Origin: Ascidiaceihabitans sp029251465
Lineage (GTDB): Bacteria > Pseudomonadota > Alphaproteobacteria > Rhodobacterales > Rhodobacteraceae
Length of the DNA: 64,000 nucleotides
Reading direction: 5' to 3'
Assembly: GCF_042932805.1 (NCBI RefSeq)
Contig: NZ_CP170635.1
Coordinates: forward strand, 1 to 64,000
Shown here: one piece after another, positions 24,425 to 33,882 of the stretch
How the letters are laid out: each line of letters starts with the position of its first letter
How positions within the stretch are numbered: position 1 is the first letter of the stretch
Notes under the pieces: generated by a model
What the model saw: the letters and a program-made list of their open reading frames with translations, nothing else
The model's database searches: none
What the model was told of the DNA's origin: nothing
Position numbers and translations under genes: made by a program

Positions 24425-26652
24425 TAGATCACAGCCAATGCCGCAACCGGCAAAACGATCTGGAAACGCGCGCCCTCATTATAGGATTGGTCCAATTTGA
24501 TCGTACCTCCGTGCAGCTTTATGATCCGCTCACAAATTGCGAGGCCAAGCCCGCTGCCCTCAATTTCATCTTGGGTATGAAGGCGCCCCAGAGGACGGAA
24601 AATCCGCTCGGCGTGTTTAGGAGCAATGCCGATTCCATTGTCGGTTACAGACAGCTCAATATCTCCGTTCTCGCTGGTTTTGCTGCTGACATGGATGGAC
24701 GGCGCGACGTCTTGCCTGCGAAACTTTAGCGCGTTTGCAACGAGGTTCATGAAAACCCGCAACATCGTGCTCTGATCGCAGTTGATAGTTGGCAAGGGCG
24801 AATGCGTGAGTGTTGCGCCGTTCTCGCTGAGTTGCACATGCAATAACTCTTGGACGTGGTTGATCAAGGAATCCAAGGCGACTGGCCCGTTCTTCATCGG
24901 TTGGTTTTCGACAAGGGCAAATTCAACAAGCCCTTCGGTCAGTGCTGTCATGCGCACCGAGGAACGTTTTGCAATGGCATGGGTTTGTTTGACGGCATCA
25001 GGCTCAAAATCGTCTTCGCTCATCCAGTCAAGAGCAAGATTGATCCCTCTTAGCGGCGCTTTGAGATCATGGGCAGCCGTTGCCGCGAACTGGCGCAGGT
25101 CTGCATTTTCCTGTTTGAGCAAAAGCTGTGAGGCTACAATGTCCAGAAATTCCGCAAAAATCTCTTGGGCGCATCGGAGTTCGTCTGCCTTCCACGGCGC
25201 GCTTTGGTCATTGTGTTCCTGCACCCATTGGTCAAATGAATGCCGCGGAGTGAGAACGTCTTGATTGCCCTTCGCAGCGGCATCTACTGGCTGGCCAGCC
25301 CATCTAACGGTTCGCGACATAGGCCCGCGAAACCAGATCAATTGGCAGACGCGATGGGCAGCCATCGGCTGGATTAACACGCCGCAAGCTGTATCCATAT
25401 GCGCCTCCGCTTCGGGAAGGAGCGTGTGCAGAGCATTGGTTTGGAATTGGTTTTGTTGATCCGTGTGTTTGGTCGCCCACTTGATGATTTGACCAATAAA
25501 TTCGGTAGGAGGCGTGCGTCCTGACAGATGCATGTTATTGCCATATTGGAACGCAAATCCGTCCGCCCCGAGGAAGGTGCGCAATTCAGGCACAAGCCCC
25601 AAGATGACCTCTTCGATTTCACCACCATGGCGCAGTTGCGCTGCGAACTGGCTTTCGATGACCCGCAAACGGGTGATCGCATTTGCAATCTCGATGCGTT
25701 CTTCCTGCGCCAACCTTAACACCAGAGCCGTTCCAATTTCATGGACAAGGCCCCAGATATCAAACGGCAGCAGCGTCTCCCCATCGTCATGTAGGGCAAT
25801 TACTCCCCAAAGCTTGCCTTCGCTCAGCAGGCTGCATGAGAAACTACAGCCGACGCCAATGTTGCGCAAATATTGTGTATGCATCGTCGATACGGACCGC
25901 AAAATCGACCACGTCAGATCAAGTTCCCCAACATCTAGGTTCTTGGATTCAAGCGCAACACATTCATCTGACACGGTCCCGATTGCGCGGTAGGGCACAA
26001 TCTTCATGATCTCCCGGACTTGTGCGGGAATATCACCTGCCGGGAAACACAGGCCCTTGTAGGACGGCAATACGCCATCACTGCTTTCTGCGATCACCTC
26101 GCCTGACCAATCCGATTGGAAGCGGTAGATTTTTGCCCGCGAAAATCCTGTGATCTCGCGGATTGAATCCACGGCAATTTGCAGAGCCTCATGAAAGCTG
26201 TCTGATTGTAGAACCCGTGAACAAGCTCTGCTGCATTTGCGCATCGTAGTCCGCACTGCTTTGGCAGATTCAATTGTGTTCGGGACAAATTCAACGATCA
26301 TCTTGTTCCCATGAATATGGGCAATGCAGTCGTATGAGACGTCAGATTTGCGAATTTCAAAATCAAGGATCTGATGCAATATCTGACCGTCATCGGCGAT
26401 TTCTGTTACCTGCTCGGTCAAGGCATCATCAATATGTCGGAGGGGGACATCGAGCAGGCTATCGCCAGTGACACCCAGAAACGCGGCGGCATTTTCGGAT
26501 GCGCCGATGATTTCAAGTGATTTAGGGTCGATAACCAGCAGCGCACCTAGGCTTTGTATTTTGCCAGACAGGTGAATTGGCTCTCGGTCACAATTGTTCA
26601 GGGTGGTGGTGTTCTTCTCGAAAAACGAGGATAGGGAATCCGGGGGGCTCAT
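24424..26652 (-). CDS. bphP: Bacteriophytochrome sensor histidine kinase
   Basis: A 742-residue red/far-red light sensor. The N-terminal PAS domain holds the biliverdin-attaching Cys (Cys21, in NNCDREPIHLSG). The GAF domain (about 130-310) has PAGDIP at 204-209 (usual PASDIP, Asp kept) and His258 in MHTQYLRN. The PHY domain has the tongue motif PRHSF at 469-473. The kinase has HisKA with phospho-acceptor His528 (AAHDLKAPLRG), N-box NLVANALKF and G-boxes DNGIGIAP and EGSGLGLAICE. No response regulator is next to it, so it must signal to a partner elsewhere. It forms an operon with bphO. Confidence 0.93.
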   Translation of the reverse strand: MSPPDSLSSFFEKNTTTLNNCDREPIHLSGKIQSLGALLVIDPKSLEIIGASENAAAFLGVTGDSLLDVPLRHIDDALTEQVTEIADDGQILHQILDFEIRKSDVSYDCIAHIHGNKMIVEFVPNTIESAKAVRTTMRKCSRACSRVLQSDSFHEALQIAVDSIREITGFSRAKIYRFQSDWSGEVIAESSDGVLPSYKGLCFPAGDIPAQVREIMKIVPYRAIGTVSDECVALESKNLDVGELDLTWSILRSVSTMHTQYLRNIGVGCSFSCSLLSEGKLWGVIALHDDGETLLPFDIWGLVHEIGTALVLRLAQEERIEIANAITRLRVIESQFAAQLRHGGEIEEVILGLVPELRTFLGADGFAFQYGNNMHLSGRTPPTEFIGQIIKWATKHTDQQNQFQTNALHTLLPEAEAHMDTACGVLIQPMAAHRVCQLIWFRGPMSRTVRWAGQPVDAAAKGNQDVLTPRHSFDQWVQEHNDQSAPWKADELRCAQEIFAEFLDIVASQLLLKQENADLRQFAATAAHDLKAPLRGINLALDWMSEDDFEPDAVKQTHAIAKRSSVRMTALTEGLVEFALVENQPMKNGPVALDSLINHVQELLHVQLSENGATLTHSPLPTINCDQSTMLRVFMNLVANALKFRRQDVAPSIHVSSKTSENGDIELSVTDNGIGIAPKHAERIFRPLGRLHTQDEIEGSGLGLAICERIIKLHGGTIKLDQSYNEGARFQIVLPVAALAVI

Positions 26653-27266
26653 AGAGTTTTGTCCTCATTTGTGCAAATTACACCCCCAAGCTGATCCATT
26701 CAGCGGGTTATTTTCTAAAAATGTATAAGGTGTTAAAGATAGTTAATATTTTGCTAATTTGGATCTGTAGTTTCGATTTTGTGCGTAGGCGTGGCTGCTC
26801 ATGCGAAGAGATACTGCGTGAGCAACGGCCGCACCTGCAAAAGGCAGCTTCACCAGCAAAGCCGACCTACGCGACTGCCCGATCCAGTCTAACATTTGAA
26901 AACTAGGCCGTTGAAAACACCAGGGGTCCAATCTCAAATTTACGCGAAACTGTCGGCTGAGGCATTTCATCCCAAAAAAGTAGAAAGGCCGTACTTCCGT
27001 GTCGACCAAGCCGGATTGGCGCGTGGCCGTGCTGGTTGTAGTCCATTGCAAGAGCGACCTAAACCATCGGCATTTACGGCCAGCGGATTGCGTGATCCGC
27101 GTCAGTCAACACTAGGTTCATAAAAGCTGGTTCAAGAAACAACTCGACTGCACTCAAATCCAAATTGCTGTTCGGCCCGTGACCGCCGAAAGATAACCAG
27201 ACGCGGGGCAATACGATCAGACCCTTGTGGTGTTAGGTCTTCAAAGACACCAACAAGGAACTCTTA
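26653..27266. other. 614-base intergenic region
   Basis: No gene can be supported. The first 100 bases, upstream of bphP, are AT-rich and probably contain its promoter. The last part holds the leader of the next gene, with AAGGA before its ATG. A minus frame at 26743-27051 and a plus frame at 26896-27123 are antisense to each other and resemble nothing I know. Confidence 0.45.
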
Positions 27267-28103
27267 ATGAAATTAGCTCGTATTCGCACCCACACCGGGG
27301 TTGTTCCCGCGATGATAGATGTCGACGGCAACGCGCGTGATCTTTCGCGGCATGTCCACGATATTACGCCCGCGACCACATCCGCCAGGGCACTGGCTGC
27401 TTTGGCTCGGGTAGATGTTGCTGGCCTGCCCCTGATCGCAGGTGAATATGCGCCGTTTCTGTCGGATGTGCGTCGCGTGTTTTGCATTGGTTTGAACTAT
27501 TCTGACCACGCCAAAGAATCCAACTTGCCGATCCCGGATTTTCCGATCCTGTTCATGAAATCTTGTCCTGTTAGCGGCGCGAATGACCCGATCACGATCC
27601 CGAAAGGGTCGCACAAAACCGACTGGGAGGTCGAGTTGGGCGTCGTCATCGGTGCCGAAACACTGCATGTTTCTGAAGAAACCGCCCTGGATCAGGTTGC
27701 AGGATATTTCGTCGCCAATGACGTGTCAGAGCGGGCGTTTCAGTCCGAGTTTGGCGGCCAATGGACCAAGGGAAAATCCTGCGATACCTTTGGCCCGATA
27801 GGCCCGTGGTTTGTGACCAAAGACGAGGTGCCTGACCCGCAATCGCTGGATATGTATCTTGATGTGAACGGGATGCGTTGCCAGACCGGCAACACCAGCA
27901 CAATGATCTTTCCGGTCAAAAAGATAGTGGCGTTCCTGTCGGGCTTTATGACTTTGCGCCCTGGCGACATTATCATCACCGGCACACCGCCGGGTGTTGG
28001 CATGGGGATGAAGCCGCAGAAATTTTTGCGCCCCGGCGATGTTGTCACCCTCGGCATCGAGGGTCTGGGTGATCAACGCCAAGACGTGCGCGCGTTCGAA
28101 TAA
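27267..28103 (+). CDS. Fumarylacetoacetate hydrolase-family protein
   Basis: A 278-residue protein with the FAH C-terminal fold. Metal-site and active-site segments are visible: IGLNYSDHAKESN (about residue 74), KGSHKTDWEVELGVVIG (about 115), GYFVANDVSERAFQ, and GDIIITGTPPGVGMGMKPQKFL near the end. Close relatives act on 2,4-diketo-3-deoxy sugar acids, ureidoglycolate or acylpyruvates. It follows a clear AAGGA site and is followed 25 bases later by a GFA-fold gene. It may process products of the neighbouring sugar-acid or Mo-hydroxylase clusters. Confidence 0.85.
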   Translation: MKLARIRTHTGVVPAMIDVDGNARDLSRHVHDITPATTSARALAALARVDVAGLPLIAGEYAPFLSDVRRVFCIGLNYSDHAKESNLPIPDFPILFMKSCPVSGANDPITIPKGSHKTDWEVELGVVIGAETLHVSEETALDQVAGYFVANDVSERAFQSEFGGQWTKGKSCDTFGPIGPWFVTKDEVPDPQSLDMYLDVNGMRCQTGNTSTMIFPVKKIVAFLSGFMTLRPGDIIITGTPPGVGMGMKPQKFLRPGDVVTLGIEGLGDQRQDVRAFE

Positions 28104-28127
28104 ACTAGGTTAACTGGAGACGACACA

Positions 28128-28535
28128 ATGACCAAATTCACCGGCATCTGCCTTTGCGGAAGCGTCAAATACACTTGCGAAATCACACCCTCGCTGATCA
28201 TGAACTGCCATTGTTCAGATTGCCGCAAAGCAATGGGCAGCATCCATGGCACCACTATGTTTGTCCCCGAAGAGACCGTCAAAATCGACGGATATCCGCG
28301 CAGTTACAGCCACAGTTCTGACAGCGGCTCTAGCATGACAAAGATCTTTTGCGAGACCTGTGGATCTCAGCTGTTCAGCAAGAATTCGAACCGGGCGGGC
28401 GGAATTGGCATCCGCGCGGGGTCGGTAGATGATGCATCACTGATCGTGCCGATGATGAATATTTTCACCCAAAGCGCACTGCCAAGCACGCCACTGGATC
28501 CGAACCTGCCACAGCATCGCAAGATGCCCGGCTAG
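28128..28535 (+). CDS. GFA-family (CENP-V/GFA fold) zinc protein
   Basis: A 135-residue protein of the glutathione-dependent formaldehyde-activating fold. Zinc-binding cysteines appear in CLCGSVKYTC, NCHCSDCRKAMG and FCETCGSQLF. Although the family is named for formaldehyde and glutathione, most members have no proven reaction. It is co-oriented with the FAH-family gene and has a GGAG site. It ends 22 bases before the convergent SMP-30/isochorismatase gene; the gap has a short CCCC/GGGG stem. Confidence 0.8.
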   Translation: MTKFTGICLCGSVKYTCEITPSLIMNCHCSDCRKAMGSIHGTTMFVPEETVKIDGYPRSYSHSSDSGSSMTKIFCETCGSQLFSKNSNRAGGIGIRAGSVDDASLIVPMMNIFTQSALPSTPLDPNLPQHRKMPG

Positions 28536-28556
28536 GTCTGAATGGGCGGTGGGGCC

Positions 28557-30158
28557 CTACCCCATCGCCGCAATCACAGCGTCACTCCGCGTGACCGTGG
28601 CAACGTTCGACATCCCGTAATTTATCGCAGCGTGGTGCCAGTCATCGTTCATCGTACAACAGCAATCTTCTGGCAGGATCATGTGATAGCCTTTGTCAGC
28701 ACCGGTGCGCGCGGTGTGCTCCACGCTCATGTTGGTCCAGCTGCCGGTGTTGATAATCGTGTCGCGGCCACCGTGCCGCAGGTACGCATCAAGGCGCGAC
28801 GTCTCCCATGCGCTCATGCTCATTTTCTCGACAATTAGATCGCCGGGTTGCGGTTCAAGACCGGCGGCAGGCTGAACGCCCCACGTGCCGCGCACCAGCG
28901 CGTTGTTTTCCTTCAACCCTTGCTGCAAGGGCGCGTGCTGACACAGGTAGGGCGCGCCGGGTTCCAGCACCATCCACACATGAATGATCATTCCGCCGCG
29001 CGAACGCACATGATCGGCCAGACGGCGCGTGTTTGCCACGACATTTTGCGAACGGGCGTGATCCGGCGATCCGGTATGGGCAAAGGCACCGCCATCGATC
29101 ATCACGTCGTTTTGCATGTCCTGAATGATCATCGCCGTGCGCGCAGGATCAATCCGAAAATCAAGGGTCTCTAGCACCTCGAGGTTGTTTTGCATGTTGG
29201 AAATTCCTTGAGGATTATGCGCGAGGGCGGCACCGCTTTGCGCAGACATAAACGGCTCTGCGCGGCCTTTGGTACGGGTGCGCAGCGAATAGAGCGACGT
29301 CGAGGCACACAGAAATAGCGTTGACCAATCCAGCCCACCCCAATGCATGTTGGCAACCATTTCAGGGCAAGTGATCTTGCCGATCAGCTCTGCGTGGAAC
29401 GAGTATACCCAGACGCCGCCGGGGGCTGTGACATAAACATTGCCTTCATGGTCGGCCTTCATCCCGTCTGGGACACCGGGCAGATCATCATCCTGAATCC
29501 CGCCCGCAAAAACGCGCCCGTTGATCAGGGTGCCATCAGGTGCCACATCAAACATGCGGATGTTGACCTGGTCGGTATCGTTGACCCACATCCATTTCTC
29601 GCAAGGTGAAAAACATAATCCGTTGGGCTGGCCAAACATTTCGCGCGGGACAACCAATTGTGGCTCATCGCCAGGCCTGTGGTTTGGTCCAATCCGGTAG
29701 ACCCCTTGAAATGACTGCTCAACGGGGCGCGCGACGCCAAAGCCTTCCATCCGGCCATAAGTTGGATCGGTGAAATAGATGGACCCATCGCGACCAACCA
29801 CAATGTCATTGGGGCTGTTCAACTCTCGCCCCTCAAAGTGACTGCACAGGGTTTCACGGGTGCCATCGCGGCGCACACGTACCACCGATGACGTCGAATG
29901 CTCGCAGATCAGCAGGTTTAAATCGGCATCATAGGTCATGCCGTTGGCTTTGTTGGTGGGGCGCAAAATTTCGGAAACGCCAGCGTTCGGCGTATATTTG
30001 CGCCGCACATCACCGGGCATGTCCGAAAAGATCAGCGTCTGCTCGACAGGATGCCACAGCGGCCCTTCGGTAAAAATATACCCGGTGCCCAGCTGGACCG
30101 TCGGCTCGTGCACATCAACAAGCGCGCTGAACGTGTCGGAAATTGCGTGATGGATCAT
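28557..30158 (-). CDS. SMP-30 lactonase / isochorismatase-fold fusion protein
   Basis: A 533-residue two-domain protein in one open frame. Residues about 1-310 are an SMP-30/gluconolactonase propeller: FTEGPLWHP, LNSPNDIVVGRDGSIYFTDPTYG, QPNGLCFSP and VPDGMKADHEG carry the metal ligands. Residues about 335-533 are an isochorismatase-like hydrolase, with MIIQDMQNDVM (Asp) and DLIVEKMSMSAW (Lys). The usual nucleophilic Cys in the T-x-x-C-V-x-x-T-A-R motif is Ser (WTNMSVEHTAR). ATG 30156-30158 with GAGGGC upstream is preferred to a TTG at 30185. It is the last gene of the Mo-hydroxylase cluster and couples a ring-opening and a hydrolytic step. The real reaction is unknown. Confidence 0.88.
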   Translation of the reverse strand: MIHHAISDTFSALVDVHEPTVQLGTGYIFTEGPLWHPVEQTLIFSDMPGDVRRKYTPNAGVSEILRPTNKANGMTYDADLNLLICEHSTSSVVRVRRDGTRETLCSHFEGRELNSPNDIVVGRDGSIYFTDPTYGRMEGFGVARPVEQSFQGVYRIGPNHRPGDEPQLVVPREMFGQPNGLCFSPCEKWMWVNDTDQVNIRMFDVAPDGTLINGRVFAGGIQDDDLPGVPDGMKADHEGNVYVTAPGGVWVYSFHAELIGKITCPEMVANMHWGGLDWSTLFLCASTSLYSLRTRTKGRAEPFMSAQSGAALAHNPQGISNMQNNLEVLETLDFRIDPARTAMIIQDMQNDVMIDGGAFAHTGSPDHARSQNVVANTRRLADHVRSRGGMIIHVWMVLEPGAPYLCQHAPLQQGLKENNALVRGTWGVQPAAGLEPQPGDLIVEKMSMSAWETSRLDAYLRHGGRDTIINTGSWTNMSVEHTARTGADKGYHMILPEDCCCTMNDDWHHAAINYGMSNVATVTRSDAVIAAMG

Positions 30159-30169
30159 CTGATTGCCCT

Positions 30170-31018
30170 CTATACCGGAAACCAAGGCCGGTCCGGCAGC
30201 GTTTCGCTCAGCGGGCCGGGCACTTTCATTCCTAATCGTCCCACCACTTTTTGACGTTCGATCTTGGCCGGTTTGTCGTGGATCGGCAGTAAGAACGTGT
30301 AGTTGTTCAGCAGCTTCTTGATCGCGCCTTTTTCCTCACGCTTGGACTGCGAATGATTGCCCGTCACCCGTGGTTCCATCCAGTTGTTGGTGTTCACGTG
30401 GTTCACGATCTGGTCGTTGAAATCGTAAATGACATCGCCGCAAATGCACGCCAATCCTTCGAGCGTTTCTACGATGACATTCATCGACCCTTCTGTGTGC
30501 GCACCTGCGTGTTCACACCAAACGCCGGGGATAATCTCTTCTGCGCCGGTGATGTCGAGGTCCAGAAAACGGATCGCTTCGGGTTCGTAAATCCGGTCAA
30601 CAAGGTGCTTGATGTCAGGCTTGGGATATTGCGGATACATGATGCCCGAGACGCTGAATTCCATTTCGCGGCGGTTCAAAACCACGGTGGTGTTCATCGG
30701 GAATTTGTCGTCTTGGCCCGCATGATCGATGTGTAGATGCGTGTGTAAAATGTAACGAATGTCGCCCACGCGCAGACCATGCTTAGCAAGCTGCTGCTCG
30801 ATCATATTGTCGTGGTTTTGCAGCCCGCGCATGCCTAGGCTTTCCATGATCGCATTGTCGCGGTAACCGGTGTCGACCAGAATCGGATATTCGCCCCCTG
30901 TGATCAAAAAGCCGTAAACCGGCACCCGTTTTACACGACCGCAGTCATGACCCAACACCAGAAAACTGGTCTCCAGTTCGATATCGCCCAAGTCGAGCAC
31001 GTGGATCTCTAAAGCCAT
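30170..31018 (-). CDS. Metallo-beta-lactamase-fold hydrolase (lactonase-like)
   Basis: A 282-residue MBL-fold enzyme with the two-metal motif HTHLHIDHAG near residue 98, a third His in HAGAHTEGSMNV and the bridging Asp in CGDVIYDF. The lay-out and length resemble AHL lactonases (AttM/BlcC group), which open lactone rings. With an SMP-30 domain and an amidohydrolase next door, it may hydrolyse a lactone or cyclic intermediate of the pathway rather than a signal molecule. A strong GGGGGA site precedes ATG 31018. Confidence 0.85.
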   Translation of the reverse strand: MALEIHVLDLGDIELETSFLVLGHDCGRVKRVPVYGFLITGGEYPILVDTGYRDNAIMESLGMRGLQNHDNMIEQQLAKHGLRVGDIRYILHTHLHIDHAGQDDKFPMNTTVVLNRREMEFSVSGIMYPQYPKPDIKHLVDRIYEPEAIRFLDLDITGAEEIIPGVWCEHAGAHTEGSMNVIVETLEGLACICGDVIYDFNDQIVNHVNTNNWMEPRVTGNHSQSKREEKGAIKKLLNNYTFLLPIHDKPAKIERQKVVGRLGMKVPGPLSETLPDRPWFPV

Positions 31019-31031
31019 ATTTAGTCCCCCT

Positions 31032-31910
31032 TTATGTCAGCCGGTAAACCCGCGCTGCGGTGTCGTGAAAAATCGCGTCGCGTTGCGCTTTTGGCATGTC
31101 TTTGGTTGCGTCTTGAAAGGCATGAAACAGGGCGGTGTAACTCGTCCACAGTTTTTCGATCGGGTAATTAGAGCCATACATGCAGCGATCCGCCCCAAAA
31201 ATAGCCGTCGTATCAGCCACCATTTGTGTGATGAAATTCCGGTCATTGCGGTGGATGAACGTGCCAAAACCCGACAGCTTGCTGAACACGTTCGGGCATT
31301 GCGCCAACCGCTTCATCCCGTCCGACCAAGCCGCCTGCCCCGCCGCAGACGTGTCTTCCTTCATGCCCGCGTGTTGCAAAATAAACGGCACATTCGGGCA
31401 GGCCTGCGCCAGCTCTGCAGCACCTTCCATCTGACCCGAAAACACCTGTAGATCAAACGACCAGCCATAATCCCCCAGCATCGCCACATTGCGTTGCACC
31501 AACGGATCACGGCACAAATTCGGAACTTGCGCGAACTTGTACATCGGGTTTTCGTGCCAATGAAATTGCTGTCTTATCCCGCGCATCAGCGGGTATTTTT
31601 TCAACCGGTCCAACTGCGCGCGCGTGTCATCGCCGGTGAAATCCGCATAGCCCACGATACCGCTAATTGTGCCGTGTTCGGCGGCTTCATCGCTGACCCA
31701 CGCGACTTCGTCCTCGAACTGTTCGCGGGCCCAATTCACCTGAATATAGACGGTTTTGGTCACACCGGTTCCTGCAATATCAGCCAGAAATTCCCGCGTG
31801 CCGTAGTCGCGCATGATCGCCGCGTAGGGCCCAAAAATCCTAGGTTGCTCTGGCCCCATCAACCAAGGCAGGTCTTTTTGCCGCCAAATGTGGTGGTGTG
31901 CGTCGATCAT
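31032..31910 (-). CDS. Amidohydrolase-2 family hydrolase (lactonase-like)
   Basis: A 292-residue TIM-barrel metal-dependent hydrolase related to L-fuconolactonase and 2-pyrone-4,6-dicarboxylate hydrolase. It has the HxH motif in MIDAHHHIWRQ at the N-terminus, QQFHWHENP (His), LQHAGMKED (His) and MYGSNYPIEKL near the C-terminus, where many relatives have Asp and this one has Asn. Members hydrolyse lactones or decarboxylate ring acids. The start overlaps the VWA gene stop (ATGA). Confidence 0.85.
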   Translation of the reverse strand: MIDAHHHIWRQKDLPWLMGPEQPRIFGPYAAIMRDYGTREFLADIAGTGVTKTVYIQVNWAREQFEDEVAWVSDEAAEHGTISGIVGYADFTGDDTRAQLDRLKKYPLMRGIRQQFHWHENPMYKFAQVPNLCRDPLVQRNVAMLGDYGWSFDLQVFSGQMEGAAELAQACPNVPFILQHAGMKEDTSAAGQAAWSDGMKRLAQCPNVFSKLSGFGTFIHRNDRNFITQMVADTTAIFGADRCMYGSNYPIEKLWTSYTALFHAFQDATKDMPKAQRDAIFHDTAARVYRLT

Positions 31911-33004
31911 ATGCGCCTCGCCATTGTTAGGATGTGCTCTGTTACTGCCGCCGCTGAATTGCCGTCGCCCAAATGGTCGAGCACTGGTAAAACGGCCGCC
32001 AAGCCAGCAGTGACGGGGGCGTAATCTGGATCAACGGCCAAGGGTGTTAACCAATCCAGCCGCCAAGCGCTGCGCGACAAACGCCGCACTGCGTCGATCA
32101 TCACATCCGGTGTTCCGCGTTCTAACCCGTCAGACAAAACGATCACCGCAGCCCCGCGCGCGCACCCCGCATAGCGCGGCACCGACAGGAAAGCCGTGAG
32201 CGCGTCACCGATCCGCGTGCCACCGTCAAAATCCGCGATTGCCTGCGCAACACGCCCCAAGGCCAGCCCCCGATCGGCAGGTTTCAGTGCCTGTGTGATC
32301 CGCGTCAACCGGGTGCCCAGTGTGAACACTTCGGTATGATCCGCCGTCTGCACAACTGCATGCGCCAGACGCAATAATTCCTCTGACCGGTCCTTCATTG
32401 AACCTGACACGTCGATCAGCATCAGCACCCGCCGTTGACGCGTTTTGCGTTTGCTCTCGAACAGTTTCAGCACCTCGCCGTCGCGCTTGGCGGCGTCACG
32501 CAAACTGCGGCGCATGTCGATCTGAGTGCCGGATTTGGCCGGACGCCGTCGGTAGGACAACCGTCGCGGCAACGTGTTCGGGGCCTCGCGAACAAGCCGG
32601 CGTACCGCGTCTTCGCTGCCCCGCGACAGCGTCCGTTGGCCAAGCCGTTCGAGCGCTGTTGCCTCGGCTCCTATTTCGCTTTCATCTTCTGCCGCCTCAA
32701 TCTCGTGGCTTTCGCCTGTCGGCTCGTAGGCCTCCAGATCGTCATCCTCGTCACCATCCGTAGGCGCTTGGATAACCTGATCCAGAAACACCGCTCGAAA
32801 CAAGGCGTCATATTCCGCAACCCGCTCAGGCACGATCGCATAAACTGCGCGCCCAGAACGGTAAATATCGGTCATGTCGCGCGGACCCAGAATGCCAACA
32901 CTTGCAATGAAATCAGAAGTTTGATCCGGCGAAATCGCAAAACCTGCCCCACGCAATTGCTGTGAAAACCGGATGAACGGATCAAGGGCGCGCGGCAATG
33001 TCAT
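31907..33004 (-). CDS. coxE: VWA-domain protein, CoxE type (Mo-hydroxylase maturation)
   Basis: A 365-residue protein with an acidic linker (about 80-125) and a C-terminal von Willebrand A domain containing the MIDAS motif MLIDVSGSMKDRSEE. CoxE-like proteins work with a MoxR ATPase (CoxD) in inserting or finishing the metal centre of Mo hydroxylases. The gene overlaps the MoxR gene at its start and the amidohydrolase at its end, in the usual order large subunit, coxD, coxE. Confidence 0.88.
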   Translation of the reverse strand: MTLPRALDPFIRFSQQLRGAGFAISPDQTSDFIASVGILGPRDMTDIYRSGRAVYAIVPERVAEYDALFRAVFLDQVIQAPTDGDEDDDLEAYEPTGESHEIEAAEDESEIGAEATALERLGQRTLSRGSEDAVRRLVREAPNTLPRRLSYRRRPAKSGTQIDMRRSLRDAAKRDGEVLKLFESKRKTRQRRVLMLIDVSGSMKDRSEELLRLAHAVVQTADHTEVFTLGTRLTRITQALKPADRGLALGRVAQAIADFDGGTRIGDALTAFLSVPRYAGCARGAAVIVLSDGLERGTPDVMIDAVRRLSRSAWRLDWLTPLAVDPDYAPVTAGLAAVLPVLDHLGDGNSAAAVTEHILTMARRI

Positions 33005-33882
33005 GCTGCTTCTCCCGGTAGGATCGTCGACAACCTGTCCGCGATGTAGGTCAGGTCGTCATGATCTTTTAGCGCCACTCCGATTGAACGTTTGAACGCT
33101 TCGGGCCACCGCGTGCCTTGACTGTTAAGCAATGTCGCGGCCTCGGCCCATTCAACGGTTTCGGCGACGCCGGGCGGTTTGGTCAACGGCTCTTGGCGCA
33201 ACATGCCAACGCTTGCGACAACCGCATGCGCCGTGGCTTGCGCCACCGTGCTGGCCCGCGTCATCACGATCTGCGCCTCAAGTGCTGCATCGGGATAATC
33301 GATCCAATGATACACACACCGGCGCCGCAACGCTTCGTTCAAATCCCGCGTCCGGTTTGAGGTCAAAACAACCACCGGCGGCTGGGTCGCGCGCACAGTG
33401 CCGGTTTCTGGGATCGAGATTGTGAAGTCCGACAAAAACTCCAGCAGGAACGCCTCGAACTCATGATCCGCGCGGTCAATTTCGTCGATCAACAGCAAGG
33501 TCCGCGTGGGGTTGCGCAGAACCTGCAACAACGGGCGCTCCAGTAAAAAATCCTCGCCGTAGAGGTTTACAAGCTCATCCCCCGCCTGCCGGATCGCCAA
33601 CATTTGACGCGGGTAATTCCATTCATAGAGTGCGGCCGCCGCATCGATCCCCTCGTAGCATTGCAAACGCACAACATTGCGCCCCAAAACACCGCCAAGC
33701 GCCTTTGCAGCCTCGGTTTTGCCAACACCGGGCGCGCCTTCTAGCAGCATCGGTTTGCCCAACGCCAGCGCCAGATAACTCGCTGTGGCCAATGCATCAT
33801 CAGCCAAATACTGCGCGTCAGTTAACGCTTTTTGCAGCGCTGGCGGATCACCGATCCCTGCGATATTTGGCATGACAGCCAT
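33001..33882 (-). CDS. coxD: MoxR-type AAA ATPase, CoxD type
   Basis: A 293-residue AAA+ chaperone. It has Walker A LEGAPGVGKTEAAKAL near residue 52, Walker B LLLIDEIDRADHEFEAFLLE, sensor 1 VVLTSNRTRDLNEALRRRC and sensor 2 region beyond 200. In CO dehydrogenase clusters CoxD is needed to mature the Cu/S-Mo site; in other Mo-hydroxylase clusters it is thought to act likewise. Its ATG overlaps the stop of the large-subunit C-terminal gene. Confidence 0.9.
   Translation of the reverse strand: MAVMPNIAGIGDPPALQKALTDAQYLADDALATASYLALALGKPMLLEGAPGVGKTEAAKALGGVLGRNVVRLQCYEGIDAAAALYEWNYPRQMLAIRQAGDELVNLYGEDFLLERPLLQVLRNPTRTLLLIDEIDRADHEFEAFLLEFLSDFTISIPETGTVRATQPPVVVLTSNRTRDLNEALRRRCVYHWIDYPDAALEAQIVMTRASTVAQATAHAVVASVGMLRQEPLTKPPGVAETVEWAEAATLLNSQGTRWPEAFKRSIGVALKDHDDLTYIADRLSTILPGEAA

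Noticed and set aside
30170..31018. Quorum-quenching AHL lactonase
   Set aside because: The fold and motif fit, but the gene lies in a catabolic operon with no quorum-sensing genes, so only a lactonase-like hydrolase is supported.
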